Positions 1 through 8,150 of a DNA stretch of 40,980 bases are shown one piece after another. Numbering within the stretch: the first letter of the stretch is position 1; every line of letters begins with the position of its first letter. Below the pieces are notes generated by a model, which worked only from the letters and a program-made list of their open reading frames with translations, was not told where the DNA came from and made no database searches. Position numbers and translations under genes: made by a program. The stretch is from Paraburkholderia tuberum STM678 (GTDB lineage: Bacteria > Pseudomonadota > Gammaproteobacteria > Burkholderiales > Burkholderiaceae), in contig NZ_CADFGP010000056.1 of assembly GCF_902833905.1 (NCBI RefSeq), positions 1 through 40,980 of the forward strand, given 5' to 3'.

Positions 1-110
1 ACGAAACGAAGCTCGCTGGAGCAATCCAGTCGTCAGGAAACGCCGGATACGTGATCCGTACGTCCGGTGTTGTGGGAGGACGGCGGGGGCAACCCCGCCT
101 CCTACCCGAT
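1..110 (+). mobile_element. Group II intron, 3' end (domains V and VI)
   Basis: The left edge holds the last two ribozyme domains of a group II intron; the rest lies outside the window. Domain V is at about 41-69: CCGGAT pairs with GTCCGG, a two-base AC bulge sits at 60-61, then ACG/CGT closes a five-base loop. This is the standard domain V layout with its conserved bulge. Domain VI is at 74-107: GGG/CCC, then AGG/CCT, with an unpaired A at 104 (the predicted branch point), then GGCGGGG/CCCCGCC capped by a GCAA tetraloop. The predicted 3' splice site follows GAT at 110, six bases after the branch A. The fold is read directly from the bases; that an intron-encoded reverse transcriptase lies upstream is inference. 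The VOC gene 130 bp downstream appears intact. Confidence 0.75.
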
Positions 111-241
111 CCTGCGTTTTCTGTCCGCGCCTAGTCCGCATTTGGTCCGGTTCGCCCACGACTTCCCGCCGACCCACCCCGCCCTTTCCTTTCTCCTACA
201 CTTCCTAATCGGTTCTCCGAACTAGCGAAAGGGCGTTCGAC

Positions 242-667
242 ATGAAAATCCACATTCGCGAGATCGACCACGTCGTGATCCGGGCGACGCACGTCGAAAC
301 CCTCGCGCGCTTTTACTGCGACGTACTCGGTTGCAGCGTTGAAAAGGAGCAGCGCGAACTCGGCCTCACGCAACTGCGCGCGGGCCGATCGCTGATCGAT
401 CTGCTGCAGGTCGGCGCGAAGCTCGATCGCGCGGAAAACGGCGCGGCGGGCACGGGGCGCAACATGGACCACCTGTGTCTGCGCGTCGAGTCGTTCGACG
501 CCGACGCGTTGAAGGCGCATCTGAGCGCGCATGGCGCGCGGCTCGGCGAACAGGGAGTGCGTTATGGCGCGGACGGATTCGGGCCGTCGCTGTATCTGTT
601 CGACCCGGAGGGCAATATGGTCGAGCTGAAGGGGCCGCCGGAAGCGGCGCGGGTCACGTCGCTCTGA
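242..667 (+). CDS. VOC family (glyoxalase/bleomycin resistance/dioxygenase fold) protein
   Basis: A 141-residue single-domain member of the vicinal oxygen chelate superfamily. These proteins form paired beta-alpha-beta-beta-beta modules around a divalent metal. Visible signatures are DHVVIRATHVE near residue 9, with the first metal-ligand histidine and the helix start; YCDVLGC near 28-34; MDHLCLRVESFD in the middle, opening the second module; and DPEGNMVELKGPP near the end, with the C-terminal glutamate ligand. The length is usual for one VOC unit, which normally dimerises. A purine-rich GAAAGGG lies about 8 bases before the ATG. It stands alone, pointing towards the oppositely oriented yaeQ, so the neighbours give no substrate. 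The family is clear but the reaction (lyase, dioxygenase or drug binding) cannot be told from sequence. Confidence 0.85.
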   Translation: MKIHIREIDHVVIRATHVETLARFYCDVLGCSVEKEQRELGLTQLRAGRSLIDLLQVGAKLDRAENGAAGTGRNMDHLCLRVESFDADALKAHLSAHGARLGEQGVRYGADGFGPSLYLFDPEGNMVELKGPPEAARVTSL

Positions 668-711
668 ATGCGAGAACGAAGCGGCGCAAAAACTGGTTCA
701 GACCTGAGCCG

Positions 712-1266
712 TCACGCGTCGGCGGCCGCCTTCAATACGGTCCAGTCGATCTTCACCGCATCGGCTTCGGCGCTGCCGAGCCATGCTTCGCCGTCCTGCA
801 CCGTGCATTGCAGCCGCATCGTGCGTTCGGCAAGCGAGCCGAGCGATGCCGCGACGTCTTCGCCGAGCGTCCAGACCGTCACGTTGCGCAGGCGCTCGAC
901 CTTGTTGCGCACGCCCTGCCACCAGATTTCCGAAGTACGCCCGCCATACGCGATCACGACCACGTGATTCGCCCGCCCGCTCGCCTTGGCGATGCGGCGC
1001 TCATCGGGCTGGCCGACCTCGATCCACGTGTCGATCGCGCCGGTCAGATCCTTCGCCCACAGATCCGGTTCGTCGACATCCGACAAACCTTTGCAGAACT
1101 CCAGCCGTTCCTGCGCGAACAGCGCGAACGCGGCGACGCGGACCATCATCCGTTCGTCGGTTTCGGAGGGGTGACGGGCGATCGTCAGCGAATGGTCGGC
1201 GTAATAGTGCCGGTCCATGTCAGCGATCTGCAGTTCCGCCTTGTATATCGTCGATTTGAGAGCCAT
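712..1266 (-). CDS. yaeQ: YaeQ family protein
   Basis: A 184-residue protein matching the YaeQ family, a compact fold related to PD-(D/E)XK nucleases; E. coli YaeQ is about 181 residues. It begins MALKSTIYKAELQIADMDRH and contains the family patterns HPSETDERMMVRVAAFALFA and DEPDLWAKDLTG, where conserved acidic residues gather. VVVIAYGG and WWQGV follow in the C-terminal half. The frame stays open for 65 more codons upstream, but family length and the conserved N-terminus favour the ATG at 1266. Biological role is unsettled: E. coli YaeQ was once linked to RfaH suppression and later discounted. It is convergent with the VOC gene and lies downstream of the LysR gene on the same strand, 142 bp away. 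Confidence 0.88.
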   Translation of the reverse strand: MALKSTIYKAELQIADMDRHYYADHSLTIARHPSETDERMMVRVAAFALFAQERLEFCKGLSDVDEPDLWAKDLTGAIDTWIEVGQPDERRIAKASGRANHVVVIAYGGRTSEIWWQGVRNKVERLRNVTVWTLGEDVAASLGSLAERTMRLQCTVQDGEAWLGSAEADAVKIDWTVLKAAADA

Positions 1267-1408
1267 GCCGTTGCTAAACCAGGCGCTCGCTCCACCGGAG
1301 CGCAGCGAAAATGAATCGTCGACGGCGCGTTGCCGTTTCTTGTGTTTGCTGTACATCGTATGTTCCTCCCGCGCCGTCAGCCGGTGCCTATGACACAGAA
1401 GGAAGCAT

Positions 1409-2386
1409 TTACCGGGCCACCGCGGGTTCCGTGGCCGTCCCGTATACGTCGCGAGCCGCATCTCGCAGCGCGTCGAGCACGACGGCGGCCGCCGGCGACA
1501 ACAGATGCGACTGGCGCGTGATGATACCGAATGTATCCATCCTGCAAGGCAAATCGATCGGTACGCGCTTCAATACCCCGTACTGTTGGTACTGACGCGC
1601 CACTTCATCGGGCAATACCGCCAACATGTCGCTTTGCAGCAGCAGGCTCGAAATCGCGAGGAAGTTGTTCGTATTGACGACGTTCTGCGGCGGATTCAGG
1701 CCGATCTGCGAAAACATCAGATCGAAGCGATGGCGCAGCACGCTGCCCGGCGGATGCAGCACCCAGCTCGCGTTGACGATGCCGCGCAGCGTCAATCCCG
1801 TTTCATTTTCGAGCGGATGGCCGGGACGCGCGACCACGCACAGCGGTTCGTCGGCGAGCGGTTCGTAGCGCACGTCGGTCTTGAACTGGTTCTGCCGTTC
1901 GAGCACGCGGCCGATCATGATGTCGAGATCGCCTTCGGCGAGCCGCGGCAGCATCACGTCGGAGGTCTCGACCTCGGTCCAGATCTGCAACTGCGGATAA
2001 CGCGCCTTCACGCTCGCGATCGCGCGGGGCACCATCGTCGCGGCGGCCGCGGCGATCACGCCGATACGCACCTGACCCGCGAGCCCCGAGCGCAGCGCCG
2101 AGATTTCGTCGTGCGCCTGGCTCAGGTTCGACAGCACCATGCGCGCGTGGCGGATCATCACCTCGCCGTACAGCGTCGCATGCATACCGTGCGGCGTGCG
2201 GTCGAACAGGCTCACGCCGAGCATGTCCTCGAGCTCTTTCAACAGGCGCGACGCGGCCGGCTGCGTCATGCCGAGCACGTCGGCCGCGCGGCGCACGTTG
2301 CCCTCCTCCTCCATCGCGGCAAGCAGCAGCAACTGGCGCGTCTTCAGCCGAGCGCGCACGAACCAGTTCGAATAGCTACGCGTCAT
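1409..2386 (-). CDS. LysR-type regulator (GbpR-like, sugar transport locus)
   Basis: A 325-residue LysR-type transcriptional regulator. The N-terminal winged helix-turn-helix spans about residues 10-75, with NVRRAADVLGMTQPAASRLL as the recognition region and GVSLFDRTPHGM as the wing. The C-terminal effector-binding domain (about 95-310) carries VRIGVIAAAAATMVP, PLCVVARPGHPL and LAVLPDEVARQY, typical of the two-lobed substrate-binding fold. It is divergent from the ALDH-araFGH genes, with 171 bp between starts. In betaproteobacteria GbpR-like LysR proteins commonly sit beside arabinose/galactose ABC operons, so control of the divergent operon is likely but inferred. The ATG at 2386 gives the usual short lead before the HTH. 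The protein is full length with no missing part. Confidence 0.88.
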   Translation of the reverse strand: MTRSYSNWFVRARLKTRQLLLLAAMEEEGNVRRAADVLGMTQPAASRLLKELEDMLGVSLFDRTPHGMHATLYGEVMIRHARMVLSNLSQAHDEISALRSGLAGQVRIGVIAAAAATMVPRAIASVKARYPQLQIWTEVETSDVMLPRLAEGDLDIMIGRVLERQNQFKTDVRYEPLADEPLCVVARPGHPLENETGLTLRGIVNASWVLHPPGSVLRHRFDLMFSQIGLNPPQNVVNTNNFLAISSLLLQSDMLAVLPDEVARQYQQYGVLKRVPIDLPCRMDTFGIITRQSHLLSPAAAVVLDALRDAARDVYGTATEPAVAR

Positions 2387-2557
2387 CGCAGGGTCTCCTG
2401 GTTTTTACGAGCGATTTTTGTACGTTCTTCCTCTGAAGCTCCATGATGCCATACCGAAACTGATATCGGAGAAGCCTAAAAAGGGATTGGAAAGTTATTG
2501 GGCCGGCTCATACCATTCGTGGACTTTTGTGAACTTACGGTGCGCTTTTTTTCGCCG

Positions 2558-4015
2558 ATGAACCGCGATCCGCTCGTCCCCCTCGTTGCCAGCCCGTTTC
2601 GCCATTACATCAATGGCGGATGGGAGACTGGCGCGACCACGGGCGTGTCGCTCAATCCGTCGGATCTCGACGAGCCGCTCGGCGAATACGTGCGCGCGGA
2701 CGTGCGGCAGACCGACAGTGCGATCGAGGCTGCGCACGCGGCGTTTCGCGACTGGTCGCTCGCCTCCGCACAGCGCCGCGCCGACGCGCTCGACTCGATC
2801 GGCAGCGAAATGCTCGCGCGCCGCGAGGAGCTGGCCCGGCTGCTGGCGCGTGAAGTCGGCAAGGTGCTGCCCGAGGCGCTCGCCGAAGCGACGCGCGCAG
2901 GGCAGTTGTTCAAGCTATTCGCGGTCGAGGCGCTGCGCGCGTTCGTCGAGCCGCACGCGTCGGCGCGTGCCGGCGTCGAAATCGACGTGACGCGCGAGCC
3001 GCTCGGGGTGGTCGGCATCATCGCGCCTTGGAGCGCGCCGCTCGCGATCGCCGCGGCGAAGATCGGCGCCGCGCTCGCGCACGGCAACTGCGTCGTCTAC
3101 AAGCCGGCCGAATCTGCGCCGGCCTGCGCGGCGGCGCTCGCGTCGATCGTCAGTCGCGCGGGCTTGCCGGCCGGCGTGTTCAACCTCGTGATGGGCAGCG
3201 GACGCAAGGTCGGTGCGCGCATCGTCGCGCATCCGCTCGTCGCGGCGATCAGCTTCACCGGTTCGTCCGACACCGGCACGCGCGTGCTGCAGGCCGCCGC
3301 GACGCGCCAGGCGCGCGTGCAGCTCGAGATGGGCGGCAAGAATCCGTTCGTCGTGCTGGCCGACGCCGATCTCGACGGCGCGGTCGACGCGGCGCTCACC
3401 GGTGCCTTCAGCGCGACCGGCCAGCGCAGCACGGCTGCCGCGCGGCTGATCGTCGAACGCGCGGTGTTCGCGCCGTTCGTCGACGCGTTGCAGGCAAAGC
3501 TCGCGAAACTCACCGTCGATCACGCGTTGAAGCACGGCACCGATATCGGCCCGGTGGCGAACGCCGCGCAGCTCGAACGCAATCTCGACTACGTGCGCGT
3601 CGGCGAGCAGGAAGGCGCGCAGTTGCTGCGCGGCGGGCGGCGACTGGAGCGCGCGACGCGCGGCTATTTTTTCGAGCCGGCGCTGTTTATCGGCGAATCG
3701 GAGCATCGCATCGCGCGTGAAGAGATTTTCGGGCCGCTCGCGGTCGTGCTGTGCGCGGACGATTACGAACACGCGCTACATCTCGCGAACGACACCGCCT
3801 ACGGACTGTGCGCCGGCATCTGCACGCGCTCGCTCGAACGCGCGCGGCATTTTCGCCGCCACGTGCAGAGCGGTCTCGTCACGATCAATCTGCCGACCAC
3901 GGCCGTCGAGCATCACGGACCCGGCGGCGGGCGCAAGGCGTCGGCCTATGGCGCGAGCGATGCCGCGTTCTGGACCGCCGTGAAAACGGCGTACCTGGCG
4001 AGCTACCAGCAATGA
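2558..4015 (+). CDS. Aldehyde dehydrogenase-like protein (KGSADH-type) with altered active site
   Basis: A 485-residue NAD(P)-dependent aldehyde dehydrogenase fold, closest by eye to alpha-ketoglutaric semialdehyde dehydrogenases, which finish oxidative pentose breakdown. The NAD domain is intact: NCVVYKPAE near 172, FTGSSDTGTRV near 235 and the general-base glutamate in LEMGGKNPF at residue 257. EEIFGPL is present near 388. However, the cysteine nucleophile expected in GQRCTA is serine (GQRSTA, codon AGC, residue 291), and the asparagine expected in PWNFP is serine (PWSAP, residue 159). The C-terminal HVPFGG pattern reads HGPGGG. The frame is otherwise complete. The ATG at 2558 is preferred by family length over an in-frame TTG at 2498; no strong Shine-Dalgarno is seen. 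It lies between the divergent LysR gene and araF. Catalysis by the usual thioester route seems unlikely. Confidence 0.85.
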   Translation: MNRDPLVPLVASPFRHYINGGWETGATTGVSLNPSDLDEPLGEYVRADVRQTDSAIEAAHAAFRDWSLASAQRRADALDSIGSEMLARREELARLLAREVGKVLPEALAEATRAGQLFKLFAVEALRAFVEPHASARAGVEIDVTREPLGVVGIIAPWSAPLAIAAAKIGAALAHGNCVVYKPAESAPACAAALASIVSRAGLPAGVFNLVMGSGRKVGARIVAHPLVAAISFTGSSDTGTRVLQAAATRQARVQLEMGGKNPFVVLADADLDGAVDAALTGAFSATGQRSTAAARLIVERAVFAPFVDALQAKLAKLTVDHALKHGTDIGPVANAAQLERNLDYVRVGEQEGAQLLRGGRRLERATRGYFFEPALFIGESEHRIAREEIFGPLAVVLCADDYEHALHLANDTAYGLCAGICTRSLERARHFRRHVQSGLVTINLPTTAVEHHGPGGGRKASAYGASDAAFWTAVKTAYLASYQQ

Positions 4016-4166
4016 GCCGCGCCACCGTTTTCACCGCGACTTGCGCGAACCGCCCGGCGTGCCGCGCGCAGATCCGCCCCGATTCGCGCGACGGCTGACG
4101 CCGCCCGCGTTACCCCGCTGCAACTACACGACATCAATGCAGCTTTTCACCCTCAGGAGACAGTAG

Positions 4167-5168
4167 ATGACCAGCAAGCTTCGCCGTTTGACCCTGACCG
4201 CGATGGCCGCCGCCCTCGCCGCCCCGTTCGCCGCACAACTGTCCGCCCACGCGGATGAGCCGCTCAAAGTCGGCTTCCTCGTGAAGATGCCCGAACAGGC
4301 GTGGTTCATCAACGAACAGAAAGCCGCGACCGCGCTCGGTAAGAAGGACGGCTTCTCGGTCGTCAACATCGGCACGCCCGACGGCGAAAAGGTGCTGGCC
4401 GCGATCGACAACCTCGGCGCGCAAGGCGCGAAAGGCTTCGTGATCTGCGCGCCCGACGTGCGCCTCGGACCGGCGATTCAGGCGCGCGCGAAGCGCTACA
4501 ACATGAAGTTCGTGACCGTCGACGACCAGCTGGTCGATTCGACCGGCAAGCCGCTGGCGAACGTGCCGCACCTCGGCATGTCGGCCTTCAAGATCGGCAA
4601 CCAGGTGGGCCAGGCGATCACCGACGAAATGAAGCGCCGCGGCTGGAAGCCTGAGGAAGTCGGCGCGCTGCGTATCACGGACTATGAGCTGCCGACCGCG
4701 AAGCTGCGCACCGACGGCGCGACGCAGTCGCTGCTCGCCGGCGGCTTCAAGAAGGAAAACGTCTTCGACGCGCCGCAGAAAACCACCGACGACGAAGGCG
4801 GCTTCAACGCGGTATCGCCGGTGCTCGCGCAGCATCCGAACATCAAGAAGTGGGTGATCTTCGCGCTCAACGAGGAAAGCGTGCTCGGCGGCGTGCGCGC
4901 GACCGAACAGCTGCATATTCCGGCCGCGGACGTGATCGGCGTCGGCATCAACGGCGCGGGCGAGGCGTTCGCCGAGTTCCAGAAGAAGGAACCGACGGGC
5001 TTCTACGGCACGATCGCGGTCAGCTCGACGAACCACGGCAAGGAAAGCACCGAGAACCTTATCGAATGGATCAAGGACGGCAAGCAGCCGCCCGCCGACA
5101 CGCAAACCACCGGCAAGCTGATGGTGCGCAGCAACTGGCTGGACGTGCGCAAGGAACTGGGTATTTAA
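4167..5168 (+). CDS. araF: L-arabinose ABC transporter, periplasmic binding protein
   Basis: A 333-residue periplasmic sugar-binding protein. A signal peptide covers about residues 1-28, with basic start MTSKLRRL, an alanine-rich core and an AHA-type cleavage site. The mature protein starts EPLKVGFLVKMPEQAWF and follows the E. coli AraF pattern closely: GFLVK, PDGEKVLAAIDNL, GAKGFVICAPD, VDDQ, then LGGVRATEQ, IGVGINGAGEAFAEF and TGFYG. These are the two lobes and hinge of the cluster that binds arabinose, and related sugars in some members. The start has a clear Shine-Dalgarno (AGGAGA). It leads the araF-araG-araH set; a strong stem-loop after its stop may keep its mRNA more abundant than the rest. 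Arabinose as ligand is inferred from resemblance to AraF; galactose or fucose cannot be excluded. Confidence 0.9.
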   Translation: MTSKLRRLTLTAMAAALAAPFAAQLSAHADEPLKVGFLVKMPEQAWFINEQKAATALGKKDGFSVVNIGTPDGEKVLAAIDNLGAQGAKGFVICAPDVRLGPAIQARAKRYNMKFVTVDDQLVDSTGKPLANVPHLGMSAFKIGNQVGQAITDEMKRRGWKPEEVGALRITDYELPTAKLRTDGATQSLLAGGFKKENVFDAPQKTTDDEGGFNAVSPVLAQHPNIKKWVIFALNEESVLGGVRATEQLHIPAADVIGVGINGAGEAFAEFQKKEPTGFYGTIAVSSTNHGKESTENLIEWIKDGKQPPADTQTTGKLMVRSNWLDVRKELGI

Positions 5169-5189
5169 GCGAGGTTCTCGCAGCAGACG

Positions 5190-5232
5190 GCGGGCCGCCT
5201 CGTGCCTCGCGTTTAGCGCGAGCGCGGCCCGC
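5190..5232 (+). promoter_or_regulatory. Stem-loop between araF and araG
   Basis: GCGGGCCGC at 5190-5198 pairs perfectly with GCGGCCCGC at 5224-5232. Inside it, CTCGCG (5206-5211) pairs with CGCGAG (5217-5222) around a TTTAG loop. No T-run follows, so it is not a simple terminator. Stem-loops after the binding-protein gene commonly stabilise that part of the message or reduce read-through into the ATPase and permease genes. The structure is seen; the function is inferred. Confidence 0.6.
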
Positions 5233-5260
5233 TCAGCTTTCATCCGTTCGAGGTTTTTCG

Positions 5261-6820
5261 ATGACGTCCTTATTCACCGGGTCTCATGCCGGCGAGGCGG
5301 TGCGCACGCCCTCGCCTGCATCGACGCCTGCATCCGACGCCCCCTATCTCCGGCTCGACGGCATCACCGTGCGCTTTCCGGGCGTGCTCGCGCTCGACCA
5401 GGTCTCGCTCGAAGTGCGCCGCGGCGAGGTGCACGGCCTGATGGGCGAAAACGGCGCCGGCAAATCGACGCTGCTGAAGGTGCTGTCCGGCGTCAATCAT
5501 CCTGTCTCGGGCACGTTGTCGCTCGACGGCGTCGAGCAGCAGTTCGCGACGACCAAGGCGGCGATCGCCGCGGGCATCGCGATCATCTATCAGGAACTGC
5601 ATCTGGTGCCGGAGCTGACGGTCGCCGAGAATCTGATGCTCGGCGCCCTGCCGAATCGCTTCGGCGTACTGGACGAAAAGGCTTTGGTCGCGCGTGCGAT
5701 GCGCGAGCTCGAACGGCTCGGCGAAAAGCTCGATCCGTCGCAGCAGGTCAAGCATCTGTCGATCGGTCAGCGGCAGATGATCGAAATCGGCAAGGCGCTG
5801 ATGCGTGACGCGCGCGTGATCGCGTTCGACGAACCGACCAGCTCGCTGTCGTCGCGCGAAACCACGCAACTGTTCCGCATCATCCGCGCGCTGAAGGCCG
5901 AAGGCCACGCGATCATCTACGTCACGCACCGGATGGATGAAGTCTACGAACTGTGCGATCGCGTCACCGTGTTTCGCGACGGCCGCCGCATCGATACCTT
6001 CGAGGCCGGCGCGGGACTCGACCGCGATCGGCTGATCCGCTGCATGGTGGGGCGCTCGATCACCGATGTGTACGGCTATCGCGCGCGCGAGCACGGCGAC
6101 GTGCAGCTTCAGGTCGACGGCCTGATGGGACCGGGCCTGCGCGAACCGGCATCGTTTTCGGCGCGCAAGGGCGAGATCGTCGGCTTCTTCGGGCTCGTCG
6201 GCGCGGGCCGCTCCGAGCTGATGAAGCTGATCTACGGCGCGCTCAAGCCGAGCGCCGGCGAGGTCGCGCTGAAGGGCAAGCGCGTGCAGTTCGCCACGCC
6301 GCGCGACGCGGTGCGCGCCGGCGTCGCGCTGTGTCCCGAGGATCGCAAGCAGGAAGGCATCGTGTCGATCGCGTCGGTGTCGGACAACCTGAACATCAGC
6401 TGCCGCCGCCACTTCAGCCGCTTCAACGTGCTCAACGGCCGCAAGGAAGCGCAGACCACGCGTGAATTCATCGGCAAGCTCGCGATCAAGACGCGCAACG
6501 GCGACACGCCGATCGGCACGCTGTCCGGCGGCAATCAGCAGAAGGTGATCCTGTCGCGCTGGCTCGCCGAAGAGATCGACGTGTTCCTGATGGACGAGCC
6601 GACGCGCGGCATCGACGTCGGGGCGCGCAGCGAGATCTATGGGTTGCTGTATGGGCTCGCCGAGGCGGGCCGCACGGTCATCGTCGTGTCGAGCGATCTC
6701 GCCGAGGTGATCGGCGTGACCGATCGCGTGATCGTGATGAAGGAAGGCCGCATCGTCGGCGATCTGCCGAAGGCGCAGGCCACGCCGGATGCGCTGATCA
6801 AGCTGGCATTGCCGCGCTGA
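5261..6820 (+). CDS. araG: L-arabinose ABC transporter, ATP-binding protein
   Basis: A 519-residue fused double ATPase of the sugar importer class (AraG/RbsA/MglA), slightly longer than E. coli AraG because of a 25-residue N-terminal tail. The first nucleotide-binding domain has Walker A GENGAGKST at about 61-69, signature LSIGQRQMIEIGKAL and Walker B VIAFDEPTSSLS. The second has the degenerate Walker A GLVGAGRSE usual in this family, CPEDRKQEG, signature LSGGNQQKV and DEPTRGIDVGA near 447. The ATG at 5261 has a GAGG motif about 8 bases upstream. The cytoplasmic protein powers uptake through AraH of sugar delivered by AraF. It lies 92 bp after araF and 74 bp before araH on the same strand. 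Confidence 0.93.
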   Translation: MTSLFTGSHAGEAVRTPSPASTPASDAPYLRLDGITVRFPGVLALDQVSLEVRRGEVHGLMGENGAGKSTLLKVLSGVNHPVSGTLSLDGVEQQFATTKAAIAAGIAIIYQELHLVPELTVAENLMLGALPNRFGVLDEKALVARAMRELERLGEKLDPSQQVKHLSIGQRQMIEIGKALMRDARVIAFDEPTSSLSSRETTQLFRIIRALKAEGHAIIYVTHRMDEVYELCDRVTVFRDGRRIDTFEAGAGLDRDRLIRCMVGRSITDVYGYRAREHGDVQLQVDGLMGPGLREPASFSARKGEIVGFFGLVGAGRSELMKLIYGALKPSAGEVALKGKRVQFATPRDAVRAGVALCPEDRKQEGIVSIASVSDNLNISCRRHFSRFNVLNGRKEAQTTREFIGKLAIKTRNGDTPIGTLSGGNQQKVILSRWLAEEIDVFLMDEPTRGIDVGARSEIYGLLYGLAEAGRTVIVVSSDLAEVIGVTDRVIVMKEGRIVGDLPKAQATPDALIKLALPR

Positions 6821-6894
6821 TCGCCCAACGGATCGCGCCACCAGACCTCTTACCGAATACCGCAACGAAAACGGCATTGAATGGAACAGACATC

Positions 6895-7899
6895 ATGAAT
6901 ACACCTTCCACCGATTCCTCGACCCCCGCCGTCGCCTCCGTGGGCTTGACCGCGCGCGCCGCGCGCACCTGGGACCTGATCAACAAATCCGGCATCGTGA
7001 TGGTGTTCATCGTCCTGTTCGCGGTGCTGTCGTTCACGGTCCCAGACTTTCTGAGCACGCGCAATATCCAGGGCCTGCTGCTGTCGGTCACGCTGATCGG
7101 CTCGATCTCCGTCACGATGATGTTCGTGCTCGCGCTCGGCGAGGTGGACCTGTCGGTGGCGTCGATCGTCGCGTTTTCGGGCGTGGTGGCTTCCGTGCTG
7201 ATCACCGCGACGCACAGCGTGCTAGTCGGCATCACGGCCGGCGTGCTCGCGGGCGGCGCGGTCGGGCTCGTCAACGGCACGCTGGTCGCGCGCTACAAGA
7301 TCAACTCGCTGATCGTCACGCTCGCGATGATGGAGGTCGTGCGCGGCCTCGCGTACATCACGTCGAACGGCGACGCGGTGATGATCTCCGAGGAGCGCTT
7401 CTTCGACCTCGGCGGCGGCTCGTTCCTCGGCATTTCTTATCCGATCTGGAGCAACATCGTTGGCTTCGTTCTGTTCGGCTTCCTGCTGAAAAAGACCGTG
7501 TTCGGCAAGAACGTGCTGGCCGTCGGCGGCAATAGCGAAGCGGCTGTGCTCGCGGGGCTGCCCGTCACGCGCATCAAGATCACCGTGTTCGTGCTGCAAG
7601 GCCTCGTGACCGGCTTCGCGGGCGTGATGCTCGCGTCGCGCATGAGCCTCGGCGATCCGAAGACGTCGGTCGGGCTCGAGCTCGGCGTGATTTCCGCGTG
7701 CGTGCTCGGTGGTGTATCGCTGACGGGCGGTGTCGCGACGATCTCCGGCGTGCTGGTCGGCGTGCTGATCATGGGCTCGGTGCAGGACGCCATGAGCCTG
7801 CTGAACGTACCGACGTTCTATCAGTATCTGATTCGCGGCGGCATCCTGCTGCTCGCGGTTCTGTTCGACCAGTTCCGCCGCAGCAAGCGCGTGCACTGA
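6895..7899 (+). CDS. araH: L-arabinose ABC transporter, permease protein
   Basis: A 334-residue inner-membrane permease of the AraH/RbsC/MglC group. About eight to ten hydrophobic segments are seen, starting with GIVMVFIVLFAVLSFTVPDF. Family landmarks are GEVDLSVASIVAFSG, NGTLVARYKINSLIVTLAMM, VGGNSEAAVLAGLPV, which is the EAA-like coupling region contacting AraG, and LGGVSLTGGVATI near the end. The ATG at 6895 is used; an in-frame TTG at 6877 would add six residues. It completes the importer and is the last gene of the operon, followed 50 bp later by a strong terminator. No arabinose dehydrogenase, lactonase or dehydratase gene follows it in this window. Confidence 0.92.
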   Translation: MNTPSTDSSTPAVASVGLTARAARTWDLINKSGIVMVFIVLFAVLSFTVPDFLSTRNIQGLLLSVTLIGSISVTMMFVLALGEVDLSVASIVAFSGVVASVLITATHSVLVGITAGVLAGGAVGLVNGTLVARYKINSLIVTLAMMEVVRGLAYITSNGDAVMISEERFFDLGGGSFLGISYPIWSNIVGFVLFGFLLKKTVFGKNVLAVGGNSEAAVLAGLPVTRIKITVFVLQGLVTGFAGVMLASRMSLGDPKTSVGLELGVISACVLGGVSLTGGVATISGVLVGVLIMGSVQDAMSLLNVPTFYQYLIRGGILLLAVLFDQFRRSKRVH

Positions 7900-7948
7900 C
7901 GCGCCGTTGCTCGTGGCCGGTTTCCTGCGCTTTGCGAGAAGGCGTACT

Positions 7949-7984
7949 GCCGATGCGGGTCGATAAACCCGCATCGGCTTTTTT
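7949..7984 (+). terminator. Rho-independent terminator after araH
   Basis: A perfect 12-bp stem (GCCGATGCGGGT at 7949-7960 with its complement at 7967-7978), a six-base loop CGATAA, and a run of six T ending at 7984. It lies 50 bp downstream of the araH stop and ends the ara operon. Confidence 0.9.
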
Positions 7985-8024
7985 ATTGCAGATGAAGCCT
8001 GGCAAGTATCAAAAGCAATAAAAA

Positions 8025-8053
8025 ACGGCTTGGCATCGGAATGCCCAAGCCGT
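8025..8053 (-). terminator. Rho-independent terminator for the leftward gene at 8151-8489
   Basis: Read leftwards, ACGGCTTGG pairs with CCAAGCCGT, with a further CAT/ATG pairing and one bulged base, around a short CGGA-type loop. A run of T on the minus strand (A at 8020-8024) follows. It faces the ara terminator tail to tail. Confidence 0.75.
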
Positions 8054-8115
8054 CTCTTTTAGCTCACGCGTACACGCCTGCGACTTTTAAAGCCGCAGCG
8101 GATACGCATGCGACC

Positions 8116-8139
8116 GTATTCCGGCTTTTGCCGGAATAC
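8116..8139 (-). repeat. Perfect 10-bp hairpin downstream of a small exported protein gene
   Basis: GTATTCCGGC (8116-8125) and GCCGGAATAC (8130-8139) form a perfect stem around TTTT. It begins 12 bases past the stop of the leftward gene, with no T-run, so it probably protects the 3' end or assists the terminator 60 bp further on. Confidence 0.55.
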
Positions 8140-8150
8140 CGGTGTTGTAC

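Noticed and set aside
475..1314. Plus-strand open frame opposite yaeQ
   Set aside because: It spans the end of the VOC gene and the antisense of yaeQ with no ribosome site and no recognisable domain.
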